64,000 nt of DNA from Neocallimastix lanati (nom. inval.) (taxonomy: Eukaryota; Neocallimastigomycota; Neocallimastigomycetes; Neocallimastigales; Neocallimastigaceae), in contig JACVTC010000089.1 of assembly GCA_016946835.1 (NCBI GenBank), positions 1 through 64,000 of the forward strand, written 5' to 3'. Below the pieces are notes generated by a model that did not search any database, was not told the origin of the DNA, and saw only the letters and a list, made by a program, of their open reading frames with translations. Made by a program: the position numbers and the translations under genes. Shown piece by piece: positions 51,901-61,230 of this stretch; the stretch's first letter is position 1; every line of letters starts with the position of its first letter.

Positions 51901-52997
51901 CCATTAATTCCCTGTAGTTGTAGATTACCGATGTAAAATTCAAACACCTCGGAGTGATCCATCAACTGAAGTTTAATAGGCTTAGTGGTTTGTTTAACTG
52001 ACATTGTCTTACTGTTGGGTAATTGAATATTAATTGGAGATGAGAGACCAGTGATAGGGATTTTCTTCGCGGTAACAAAGTCCTTACAAAGGAAACTTCT
52101 TCCTGAACCTGAGTCTATCAATATATTGGCTGGTATTTTTTTATTGTTAACACTTATATAGAACGTAGTAGAAATAGTATTCTTTCCGTTAGGCGTGTAA
52201 TTAGCAGACAGAAAATCATTTTTACTCTTGTTTTCATTTTTTGTTTTATCTTTCTTAAAGTTTTTCCCCTTGAATCGTTTTTCTGCTTGGTTATGTTCAT
52301 ACCTTTGTCTCTGGAAGATTTTTCTTTTATTGTTTTTATTGTTGGCTTTTTGACGTAGGCAGCTTTCTAAGTAGAGTTTCCTATCTATACTGATAATTAA
52401 ATTAGTTGCCTCGAACAAAGTTGTGGGTTTATCCAATTTGTCAAACTCCTCGCGGACACAGTCAAGGAGTCCTCTTCCGATGATATCATTTAACACCTCA
52501 TCTGGCCAGCCTAGGCGTCCCGCAAGCCTTCTAAATTCTATTGTATACTCTGCTGCATTACCGAGCTGATATTGTTTAAGTTTAAACAACTTCTCAATTA
52601 AAACATATTTTTGTTTTCTTTCCTTACCAGAATCGAAGTTTTCCAAGAGTATCCTTTTAAATTCTTCATAACTTATTGTTTTTAGAGTTCCATCCGTAAG
52701 TAGTGACAGACCCCATTTCTTGGCAAGACCTGTAAGTCTATTGATAATAAAGGAGCACTTCGATTCGTCATCTTTAAAAGAACTTGGGTGATCTGTAAAA
52801 AAATCTTCACTTTGAATCACTACTTCGAAAGGTCTTAATTTATTTTTGCCATCGACTCCTTTTTGCAACACTCCATTTGGAGCAAAGTATGCTGGAATAA
52901 AGTCGGTAATGGCGGAGATTAGCCTAGCTGCACTACTGCTTCCAGAAATACTATTTTCTTCAACTTCAAATACATCACTATTTTTCTTGGATTCCAT
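48906..52997 (-). CDS. Element B Gag-Pol polyprotein
   Basis: A single frame of 1363 codons from an ATG (MESKKNSDVF) covers the whole retrotransposon protein and looks whole. The Gag part (FKRILLENFDSGKERKQKYV region) ends in a basic Lys/Asn tract with no zinc knuckle. Protease has LIDSGSGRSF near 292 and GILGRDW. Reverse transcriptase has CVDYRRLNAITI and the catalytic YLDD near 663. RNase H has VETDASDFAIGCVLSQ. Integrase has an HHCC region near 1020 (SGHQGVDRTFEKLKKFYWWP), then the DDE core (GVDFIVALP to SNGQIERTN). It ends with HPVFHISQLEPY, usual before a chromodomain, but no chromodomain follows. A fused Gag-Pol without zinc knuckle recalls Tf1. Confidence 0.94.
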   Translation of the reverse strand: MESKKNSDVFEVEENSISGSSSAARLISAITDFIPAYFAPNGVLQKGVDGKNKLRPFEVVIQSEDFFTDHPSSFKDDESKCSFIINRLTGLAKKWGLSLLTDGTLKTISYEEFKRILLENFDSGKERKQKYVLIEKLFKLKQYQLGNAAEYTIEFRRLAGRLGWPDEVLNDIIGRGLLDCVREEFDKLDKPTTLFEATNLIISIDRKLYLESCLRQKANNKNNKRKIFQRQRYEHNQAEKRFKGKNFKKDKTKNENKSKNDFLSANYTPNGKNTISTTFYISVNNKKIPANILIDSGSGRSFLCKDFVTAKKIPITGLSSPINIQLPNSKTMSVKQTTKPIKLQLMDHSEVFEFYIGNLQLQGINGILGRDWLSKHNPYINYYTNSIFFIGRYCASHCPSSKGNKFLFHSDITAPMFEREDVDQEEHICQENSDYIIPEIISDEELYDTNLCAAIIETDNKEKSNKEIPKEEIIGKYYSKYKIVFEKKQSEKLPPHREYDIAIELIPGGQLYFGPIYSLTVDETKALKEYIQENLKKKFIRKSKSPAGAPVLFVRKHDGTLRLCVDYRRLNAITIRNSYPIPRLNDLVESFKGARIFTRLDLRSAYNLVRVKEGHEYLTAFRTPLGHYEYLVMPFGLRNAPSVFQRFIQDVLSDVIGKNVQVYLDDIIIYSINLQDHISHVSNVLNLLIKNGLFVKLEKCDFHVTKTIFLGFTVSIDGLIMDENKVKSILDWPIPRNLKELQSFLGLCNFYRKFIKNFSDKTEPLRKLLKKDAKFVWDAETDNAFKKLKYSFTLGEVLIYPDPDKEFIVETDASDFAIGCVLSQLGSNDNLLHPVAFHSRSLNKAEVNYTIYDKELLAIITAFDVWRHHLEGAKFPVQVITDHKNLLYFKKPQHLNQRQIRWGLFLSKFDYRIVFRPGSQSYKPDALSRRPDYKNESPQGKDILCSTRDNINSLIEAQKADKYCKDIMIKLKNNSKNIKSSLFSLVEGVLHFQGRIIVPSTLKVRILKSFHDAPTSGHQGVDRTFEKLKKFYWWPNMKKDVNNYVLSCEICSKNKLRRHKPYGKIQPLPIPTKPWEVIGVDFIVALPTSQNCTCLMVVADHLTKMVHLVPCSDVPTAELTAKLLLFNVFRYHGFPRIIVSDHGSQFSSEFWTSLCYALNTKPRLATAHHQQSNGQIERTNSVIEQYLRCYCSSVQSEWCYYIPLCEFAYNDSLNKSIGMSPFYANYGFNPKSSIDSPPVLLKDNASILTRDWAAHFEALKKHLLKAKEDFKKYGDSRKSIGPSFQVNDLVWLKRFYFTNEPSKKLASQYLGPFKILEKRERMNYRLELPENLHLHPVFHISQLEPYTKRNKDLTEPNNLEGAM

Positions 52998-53416
52998 TTC
53001 TGTTAATATATAAAAATATAATTAGAGTAATATTTAAGAAAAAAAAAAATAATGTTTCTGGTTGATCCAATTACAAAACTTTATCTAATATATTATCTAC
53101 TACTACTAATGTATTATATGTTTAAAATAATTTTATATTTATTTCTTTAATATTATTAATTATTATTTATATATTTAAACTATTTGCTTTATAAATTATT
53201 TGTTATGTATTATTTTTTGATTTATTTACAATTTATACGATTTATATTACTTGTGTTATTAATATTACTTATTTTATTTAATTTACTTATATTGTATTAT
53301 TGTGAATATTTTTAAATTTATTACTATATATATATATTATTACTATTATTATTATTATTATTATTATAATTATTATTATTACTATAATTATTACTATTAT
53401 TATTATTATACTATAA

Positions 53417-53447
<31 letters not shown>

Positions 53448-53511
53448 AATTATTATTATTACTTTAAAATAAAAAAAAAAATATAAATATATATATATGA
53501 AGAGTTATTAT
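52998..53511 (-). other. Leader of element B with (ATT)n repeats
   Basis: This is about 514 bp between the 5' LTR and the ATG, with an imperfect ATT/ATA microsatellite at about 53335-53465. Apart from the primer site at its LTR edge, no structure comparable to the element A leader is visible. Confidence 0.6.
53500..53511 (-). promoter_or_regulatory. Self-complementary primer site of element B
   Basis: The 12 nt directly inside the 5' LTR (minus strand ATAATAACTCTT) are the exact complement of 53763-53752 within the same LTR (AAGAGTTATTAT). That motif lies where transcription should start, about 39 nt from the upstream edge of a TATAAATA (53802-53795). This is the geometry of Tf1-type self-priming. 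No tRNA-like TGG start is present. Confidence 0.7.
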
Positions 53512-54309
53512 TGTAATAATTTCATTATAATATTTATTATAACAAAATTATTAACTACAACCTGATACTAACATCAAGTTGAGAAAATAAGAAAACAATT
53601 AGAAAAAATAAAGAAAATTTTAACTTATCTTGACAGAGAAGAGTTTATTATAAACAAATATAATAAACAACACAAAATAAAAGAACACTTATTGAAAATG
53701 TTTGTAGATTTTATTAATTATTATTATATATTTATTAATATTTGTTATATAATAATAACTCTTGATTTCTCAAAAATTTAGAGAAATCAATAGCTATTTA
53801 TACGAAAAATTAAATAATAAAATTTTATAAATTTTATATAAAATAATAATTTAAAAGGTTTTCTAATCTTAACAATTATCTTATCTAGAAAAAGATTAGA
53901 AGAAAAAACTAGATAAGTTCTTTAAGGAAAAACCAATTTATTATTATAATAAATTAGAAAAAACCTTAAAGTCCGATAAAATTAATTTATATTTTAATAA
54001 GAAAATAAAAAAACTTTAAAGTCCGTTAATTCAAATTTTAATTAAAAATAATAATTAAATAATTAATTTATTACTATAAAAATTAATAAAATTTATAATT
54101 AATTAAATAAATTAAATAAAATAAATGTATACTAAATAAATTTAAAGAAAAAATTTTTTAATTAAATTAAAACTATAATTAAATGTACAAATACATGTTA
54201 ACTTGATAAATAATTACTAATTTAATGAATGAATGTATAAATTATGTAATAGATAAATAATCAAATAAAGAAATTATAATTATTTAACAAATAATTATAG
54301 TTTCTTACA
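53512..54309 (-). repeat. 5' LTR of element B
   Basis: This 798-bp copy matches 48113-48910. The minus-strand TATA box is at 53795-53802, with the inferred start at 53763. It is followed on the right by the CATTA duplication. Confidence 0.95.
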
Positions 54310-54314
54310 CATTA

Positions 54315-54874
54315 AATTTAAAAAATATTATTTCTGGTATAGTTGTTAGTAACTAATACCATGAATCAAACTACTTAGGGTTCGATTCACATTTATTATT
54401 ATTTTATAGTTTTATTCTAAAAAATATCTAGAAGATTCTTTATAGTTCAAGAAATTACTAGAATTTCTTGATAATTCTTGTGTTTAATTAATTAAAATTT
54501 ATTCTATTAAATTCTTAATTCTATTGTTTTCTATTTTTTCTAAATTTTTCGATTTTTAAGAACTTTTTAGAAACTTTTATTTTTATTTTTTAATAACTTT
54601 AACTTTTGAAAAAAAAATATAAATATGAGTAAAATTCTTATTAACAAATATTCTTTTCTTTGTGTTTTTTATTTTAATTTTGTTTAGTTAATAAAACTTA
54701 ATTTTTTAATAAAACTTTTTTTAATATTAATACTATATCAACCCTTGCGGCTTATAGTATTATAATAAATATAATTAATAAAATAATTATAATAAAAGAA
54801 AAAAAATAAATAAAAAATAAAATAATTTTTGTTTTTTTTGAGTGTTATTATATTTATTATAATATTTTGTTATA
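54315..54874. mobile_element. Right part of the roughly 643-bp inserted element, with tRNA-like promoter
   Basis: This is the continuation of the piece at 39130-39212, interrupted by A and B. It ends in TTTTGTTATA and is followed by the CTATTT duplication (54875-54880). It carries a tRNA-like stretch (next entry) and no coding frame. The class of element is unresolved. Confidence 0.6.
54329..54395 (+). other. tRNA-like sequence with box A and box B
   Basis: TGGTATAGTTG at 54335 fits box A and AGGGTTCGATTC at about 54377 fits box B, about 40 bases apart. The helices do not close into a convincing cloverleaf, so it is probably a tRNA-derived promoter head. The insertion point of element A (54315) lies 20 bp upstream of box A. 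Confidence 0.5.
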
Positions 54875-55036
54875 CTATTTAAACTAATTTTAACTATTTA
54901 AAACTATTCCGAAATTATTTTAAAGTATTTTAAACTAACTAAACTAAATTAACTAAGTAAATAGGATAACTATTTTAAATAAACTAAACTAAATCAACTA
55001 ATAATTAATTATTATAGATTTTATTAAATCTTTACA
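54875..55036 (-). repeat. Old solo LTR of family C, right part
   Basis: The reverse complement starts TGTAAAGATTTAATAAAATC and follows the first part of the LTR at 59870 (shorter by an internal block). It ends at the same point where 38668-39129 takes over. ATAAT flanks the two outer ends (38663-38667 and 55037-55041), although both lie in an (AAT)n run. Confidence 0.75.
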
Positions 55037-55330
55037 ATAATAATAATAATAATAACTATAAAAGCAAAAATAATAATTTAGATAAAAATGTTAATTATGA
55101 TATTAATTACACAGGTAATATTATTTATATTAATAATTATGATAATAATATCAATTGCATAACTACAAATGACAATAACAAATCGACCTGAATTTATGAT
55201 TCTGGTGTAATTGTATACATTATTAATGATAGAAGTTTACGAACTTTAAAAAATACAAAATCAATTTAACTTGGGTCAACAATTCTGAAAAGAAATTCGA
55301 CGGATTTGGTATGTATAAAGTACTATTATT
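55037..55330 (+). mobile_element. Ty1/copia fossil, continuation with protease remnant
   Basis: The (AAT)n run broken at 38667 resumes here. It is followed by Asn-rich sequence and then IYDSGVIVYIINDRSLRTLK at about 55195-55250, which resembles the copia protease active site region. It is broken and old. Confidence 0.6.
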
Positions 55331-56238
55331 TTATTTTTTAAGTTATCTTTATTAAAATAGAATTTTATATTAATATGTTTGAGTTTTGAGTTTAATTCAC
55401 CATTTTCTGTTATTGTTTTACTTGTAAGTTATCTATAAATATAGTTATTTGTTAAATAATTCAAATATAATGCTTCTTATCCAAAGTACTTTCTTTATAC
55501 ATCCCGAGGTGCTTATGTATTTATAAAGTGTTTTATGTTAAAACAGATTATAATAATACAAAAACACTATTATAAAATAAATTCTTTTTATTAAAAATAA
55601 TTGGTTTATTAAAAATCTTTTATTAAATAGTTCTTATTATGTTATGAACTATCAAATTATAAAAAAATAACAATTACATTTTTTCAATTAAAGAAAATTT
55701 ACAATATTTATATTTGTTCTTAATTATATTCTAATATATTAAATTAATTTAATTTACATATATTCAATTTAAATATTAATAATAATTAATTTTATAAAAT
55801 AATAAAATATTTAAACTAAAACTAATTATAGTATAATTTTCTAATTAACTATTTTTTATTATAACTATTTTTTATTATAACTATTTAAATATTTTAACTA
55901 ATTTAAAATTAAACTAAAAACTATTAATAATATTAAACTATACTATTTAAATAAATAAAAATTTAACAATAACAGATTTGGCGAATTTTTTGTGACTAAA
56001 TTATTTAATTTCATATTTAATAAATATAAATTTAAATAATTTAAGTTCTAATTTATAATTTTAAATTTCAATTATTAATTTAAGGAGAAATAATTATTTA
56101 AAGTATTTAATTCATGTACGTAAATTTGATGTATGATTTTTCATTTACATAAATTTATTAAAATATGTTTTAATTCATAAATTAATGTAAATTACATAAT
56201 TTTATTCAAGATATCGTGGAAAAAATTTCATACATAAA
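55331..56238. other. AT-rich stretch, possibly worn LTR sequence
   Basis: ACATAAATTTATTA-like repeats at about 56140-56275 weakly recall part of the family C LTR in minus orientation, which could make this the tail of the neighbouring copia fossil. No coding frame is supported. Confidence 0.35.
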
Positions 56239-57375
56239 TTAATGTAATAATGAATTACATAAATTTATTAAAGATATAAAGATATCTTTACAGTATTCAG
56301 CTTTCAAAGTAGAAGTTGCTACAGTAAATTGTTTTTTAGAGTTCCAGCATATTGGACTCTTACCCATATGAATTATTTGTCCAGAAGTCGATTTTTTGTC
56401 TTTAATATCTCCTCCTATTTCTGAATCTGTAAAGGCAACTATTTCGTCTATTCTATTATAAGTTGTGTTATAATTTTTAGTATAATTTAAATACCTGAAT
56501 ATGTTTGTTACCCTTTTCCAGTCGGTTAACGTTGGTTCTTCGACTTTCCAACAGAGAATGCAATATCTGGAAGTGCGCATCTGGATAAATAGATTAGTGA
56601 ACCTAATGCACTTTTATAGGTTGTTCTAGCAAATAATATATTGTTTTCTTTTTGATTATCCCCAGTACAGAGAGTTTTTTGTCTTCCATGTATTAGTTAT
56701 AATGAATTTGTTAATAATTCTTCAATGTATGATTTTTGATTTATTGAATAGTTATATCCTTGCTTTTCTATATTAATTCCTTGGATGAAATCAATTAGGC
56801 TTTTTTTTGAAATTCAATATTTATTTTTAACTATTTATATTGTTTCTTTTATACCATTGTTGTTACCCTTTATTATAAAGTCTGACAATACATGATACTT
56901 TTCAGTTTTTTACCTTCTTAAACATATATAGTTCAGAAATAAGTTGACTAAATCCATTTTCTTTTAAATGTTTGGTTATTGTTTCATTCCACTAGCGGCT
57001 TGATTGTTTTAAACTATACAGAGCCTTGTTGAGCTTCCAGTATCCTTTTTCATAATTTCTATTACTGGGTGTAATTGTTATAAATATTTCCTTATCTAGA
57101 CTTTCATTAAGGTAAGCTGCTTTTACGTCTAATTGATGAGTATTCCACTTGTTCTTTGCGGATAAATCAAGAATCAATTTTGGACTATCTATATTCAACG
57201 TTGGAGAGAATGTTAGTTCATAGTTTAGGACTTTTACTTGACTGAAACCTCTAGAGACTAATTTATCCTTGTATTTCTCAATATTATTGTTTCCATTCTT
57301 TTTAATATTGAAAACCTATTTAGTAGAAATTGGTTTCTTTCCTGGAGGAATGGTTTTCACAAAAGTTATAATATT
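56239..57375 (-). mobile_element. Ty1/copia fossil (RT and RNase H)
   Basis: Minus-strand remnants run in copia order. About 57375-57000 is the start of reverse transcriptase (HQLDVKAAYLNESLDKEIF and YWKLNKALYSLKQS are textbook copia). About 56580-56290 is RNase H (IVAFTDSEIGGDIKDKKSTS, GQIIHMGKSPICWNSKKQ and the STLKAEY end). It is broken, with several breaks, but better preserved than the other copia relics here. Confidence 0.8.
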
Positions 57376-57509
57376 GTTTGTGTAAAGATTTTATAATTCA
57401 TTATTAATAAATTATTTTATTAATAATTACATAAAAAAAAATTAATTAATCACTTGATTAATTATCATATGATTTATAAAATGATCCAGAAATAACGTGA
57501 TATAAGATA

Positions 57510-57895
57510 TGATATACGGGACTTTTATGTGCAATAATTTATAAGCAGTGGGTTTTAAATAATTGTAGTTTAGTAAATTTTATTAATAATATTATAATAT
57601 ACGTACAATTAAAATAATAATTCTAATTCCTAAAAATTTACAAGAGAGTTCTCTATTTCTAATATAAATAATTTAATCTATTTATAAGAAATAGGTAATA
57701 TATTAATTATATATTCTAATATATAGAAATATATAAATTTTATATGAATTAAAGTATTATAATTATTATAATAATAATAATACATATTGAAATAAAATAA
57801 AATAAAATAATTACCATCAAACAGATATAAATTTAATATTTAATAATTATTATTAAATATACAAATATGTTACTACACATATTTGTTTTATATCA
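57510..57895 (-). repeat. LTR 1 of a tandem LTR pair (element D family)
   Basis: This 386-bp unit starts TGATATACGGG and ends TTTTATATCA, so its ends are inverted (TGATATA/TATATCA) as in LTRs. GATA precedes (57506-57509) and follows it (57896-57899). It is a close copy of 57900-58285. Confidence 0.75.
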
Positions 57896-57899
57896 GATA

Positions 57900-58285
57900 T
57901 GATATACGGGACTTTTATGTGCAATAATTTATAAGCAGTGGGTTTTAAATAATGGTAGTTTAGTAAATTTTATTAATAATATTATAATATACGTACAATT
58001 AAAATAATAATTCTAATTCCTCAAAATTTACAAAAGAGTTCTCTATTTCTACTATAAATAATCTAATCTATTTATAAGAAATAGGTAATATATTAATTAT
58101 TTATTCTAATATATAGAAATATATAAATTTTATATGAAATAAAGTATTATAATTATTATAATTATAATAATATATATTAAAATAAAATAAAATAAAATAA
58201 TTGTTATCAAAAAGATATAAATTTAATATTTAATAATTATTATTAAATATACAAATATGTTACTACACATATTTGTTTTATATCA
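57900..58285 (-). repeat. LTR 2 of the pair, probable 3' LTR of element D
   Basis: Same length and ends as the unit to its left, 390 bp away start to start, with a modest number of substitutions between them. On the minus strand it is preceded by TTAGCAAGGGCATTTT, a purine-rich tract like that of element A (TTAGCGGGGGCAT), so it looks like a 3' LTR. Confidence 0.75.
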
Positions 58286-59182
58286 AAAATGCCCTTGCTA
58301 AAAATTAAACTGTATATTTATTTTATAAAAGATAATATATGGTTTAATTACCATTAATAATAATTTTAAAATTTTATTTTCTTTTATATCTATAATTTCT
58401 AATTATTCGTTTTGTATCAACTCGATTGTTGTTATAACTAATAATCTCTTTTAACATAATCTAAGGTTTGGGCATTAAAATTTTATTAATATTTATTTTA
58501 TCTTTATCATTATTTTGAATAAAAATATGGGTAATTTTAATTTTCTTTTTAATTTTCTCAATTTTTATTTCCTTATCACTATCTACATTTATAATATTAC
58601 TAAAATCAAACAGGGAATTTTTATTACTAACTGAATACTTTTTATTTATACATTGCTCGTTATTATTATTATTTGGAATAATTTGAATATTGTTTATTTT
58701 TGAATTTTTATTATCAATAATTTTTGATTCTTTAGTCAAACTACTGTTAATATTATCAACTTGTACAAATTCTTTAACATTTATTTCTTCATTTACATTT
58801 TTATTACTATTTTTCTTATAAATTATATTTTTAGATTTCTCAATAATATCATTATTATCTTTATTCTTTTTACTATTTGAATTAATATTTTCATTATTAT
58901 CAATAGTTTTAATATTTATTGTTACAATACTATTAATTTCCATATTATTATTTTGACTTTTCTTAATATCTGTATTACCAGTGAAACTATTTTTATTTTC
59001 TTCTTTAGTAATTATAATATTACTATTTGTTTCAAATTTCCATTATTGGCATTTCCTATTTTATAATTTTTTTTCTGAAATTATCCATTTTGAACGCGTA
59101 TAATTTATTTTGTTCCACATTTACTATGTTATTCAAAGTGTCATTTTTATTATTATTATTTTTATTATTATAAATATCATCA

Positions 59183-59229
<47 letters not shown>

Positions 59230-59245
59230 AATATCATCATCATCA

Positions 59246-59280
<35 letters not shown>

Positions 59281-59869
59281 GGTAGCCAAGTTAGATATAC
59301 CATTATTGATGATATTATTAATTGAATTATTATTAATTATGTTTTCATTAACATTATTAATATTGCTATTATTTTTATCATTATTACTGCTTACTTTATT
59401 ATTATTTGTTGAACTATTTGATGAACTAATTTTTAAATTTGATTTTAAAATTTTCCGATTTCTATAATGGTATGATATATTATTATCATTACGAACATTT
59501 AAATTACTGTTATTATCATTCTCTACATTAAATCTATAATAATTGTAAGTGTTTTTCCTAGGTTTAGTATAATTATTTAAGTTATTATTTTGTATTCCTT
59601 GAGTCACAATATTTATAGGTGAATTCCTAAAATTCCTTTGATTCCTAAAATTCCTGTCCATATATTAGATGCATTTTTAATATATTTATCAGAAAAATTA
59701 TTTTTATAATTTGATCTTTCAATTTGGCCATAGTTTATTACACCATTATAATTATTCTTAATATTAGTAGTATAAGAACCCCATATTTCATTGCCTACTC
59801 GAGATTTGTTTATTATACTTTCAAATTTTTAGGCTAATCTACAGGCATCCTCTAGATTATCAACATCAG
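58286..59869 (-). mobile_element. Element D remnant with Gag-like, Asn-rich sequence and no pol
   Basis: Minus-strand open stretches at 59661-59056 and 58943-58461 encode very Asn-rich protein. The far right end reads DNLEDACRLA, like the C-terminal helix of gypsy Gag (element A has LSKAYEIAEKVDRLA). No protease, reverse transcriptase or integrase remnant lies between these and the LTR at 58285. The element is broken and is cut on the right by element C. Confidence 0.55.
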
Positions 59870-60636
59870 TGTAAAGATTTAATAAAATCTTTAATAATTA
59901 ATTATTACATAATCAATTAATATAATAAAATTACATAAATTTATGATTTACGTATATGAAAATTAATTATAAATTTATGTAAACTTTTCATAAAGAAAAA
60001 ATTATTATTTAAATAATTTTGGATAATAACTTTAATCTAAATAATTTATTTTAGTTAATTTAGTTTAGTTTATTTAAAATAGTTATTCTATTTAAGTTAG
60101 TTAATTTAGTTTAGTTAGTTTAAAATACTTTAAAATTAATTTCGGAATAGTTTTAAATAGTTAAAATTAGTTTAAATAGTTTATAAAAATAGTTTTGAAT
60201 TGTAAATATATAAACATTAGTATTAATAAAATTTATATAATAAATATATAATAAATGAGTTGTTATTGAATTTAATTATTATTGTAAATAAGTTGAAAGT
60301 TTATTGAATTAATTATTGTTTAGTTTAGTTAATTATTATTTAATAAAATTATTAATAAATATTTTGTTTATAAATAAATAGTAATATATGTAAATTAGAT
60401 AGAAATAATATATTATAATGTAATAATGAAAAAATATAAATACATGTAAATTTCTATAATTAAATCGATGTATTAGTTATTGACTATATGATAGTTAATA
60501 ACAAAAAAGAGATTTAATTTTTTTTTAATTAATAAAGATTATTTTATTTAAAAAAACGAATTTTTATTATGTGTTCTTTTTTATTTTGGTGTTAAAATTT
60601 GTTATTTGTAATCTGTTTCTGATAGAACTCTTTACA
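59870..60636 (+). repeat. 5' LTR of element C
   Basis: It starts TGTAAAGATTTAATA and ends CTCTTTACA. Its borders are supported by the older minus-strand copy split between 38668-39129 and 54875-55036, which has the same two ends, and by the self-complementary primer site beginning at 60637. TATAAATA is at 60435-60442 and the inferred transcript start at 60470. Confidence 0.75.
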
Positions 60637-60647
60637 ATAACTAATAC
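60637..60647 (+). promoter_or_regulatory. Self-complementary primer site of element C
   Basis: The 11 nt immediately after the LTR (ATAACTAATAC) are the exact complement of GTATTAGTTAT at 60470-60480 in the LTR, 35 nt downstream of the start of a TATAAATA. Tf1 of fission yeast also uses 11 nt at the 5' end of its transcript in this way. Confidence 0.7.
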
Positions 60648-60685
60648 CTTATAAATCAAAGAAACACGTTACAAATAACAAGTTT

Positions 60686-60925
60686 TTGGATAACTACCGC
60701 CGTGTTTAGAACAAGTGACTGAATTCTTGGATAACTACCGCCGTGTTTAGAAGAAGTAACTGAATTCTTGGATAACTACCGCCGTGTTTAGAAGAAGTAA
60801 CTGAATTCTTGGATAACTACCGCCGTGTTTAGAAGAAGTAACTGAATTCTTGGATAACTACCGCCGTGTTTAGAAGAAGTAACTGAATTTTTGGATAACT
60901 ACCGCCTTGTTCAGGATAGCTACCT
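60686..60925 (+). repeat. 41-bp tandem repeat in the leader of element C
   Basis: Units start at 60686, 60727, 60768, 60809, 60850 and 60891, exactly 41 bp apart; the last is partial and diverged. The unit contains TTGGATAACTACCGCCGTGT and is far richer in G+C than the region. There are no spacers between units. Confidence 0.92.
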
Positions 60926-60957
60926 TAGATAAAATTTGTATTTGGATTAATTGTTTC

Positions 60958-61042
60958 ATTATTTTTATTATTTTATATTTAGTTGTATACTCGTTCGACA
61001 CCTTTTTAAGTGGATAGCGTCTGAACGACTTAACAACATTAA

Positions 61043-61075
<33 letters not shown>

Positions 61076-61181
61076 GTAATTAATAAAAGAATTTCTTGTT
61101 TATCAAGTGAATAATTAAATTATACACTTAATAAATCCTAATTGAATTGAATTAAGTGAACGCATAAATTATAAGTTACAA

Positions 61182-61230
<49 letters not shown>

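Larger units (their letters stand above)
48113..54309 (-). mobile_element. Ty3/gypsy element B (Tf1/sushi-like), looks whole
   Basis: This is a complete minus-strand element of 6197 bp. It has 798-bp LTRs that differ by about one base by eye, and a perfect 5-bp target duplication CATTA (48108-48112 and 54310-54314). It has one long Gag-Pol frame and a primer site complementary to its own transcript start. Near-identical LTRs mean a very recent insertion. The reverse transcriptase resembles that of element C more than that of A. Confidence 0.94.

Noticed and set aside
54329-54395. Calling a functional tRNA gene
   Set aside because: Box A and box B are present, but the acceptor and T stems do not pair properly and no convincing anticodon loop can be drawn.
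59110-59467. Plus-strand Ile/Leu-rich frames
   Set aside because: They are the antisense of Asn-codon runs (AAT) in the Gag-like region of element D.
60686-60925. CRISPR-like appearance of regular G+C-rich repeats
   Set aside because: The units abut with no spacers, the host is eukaryotic and there are no cas genes.
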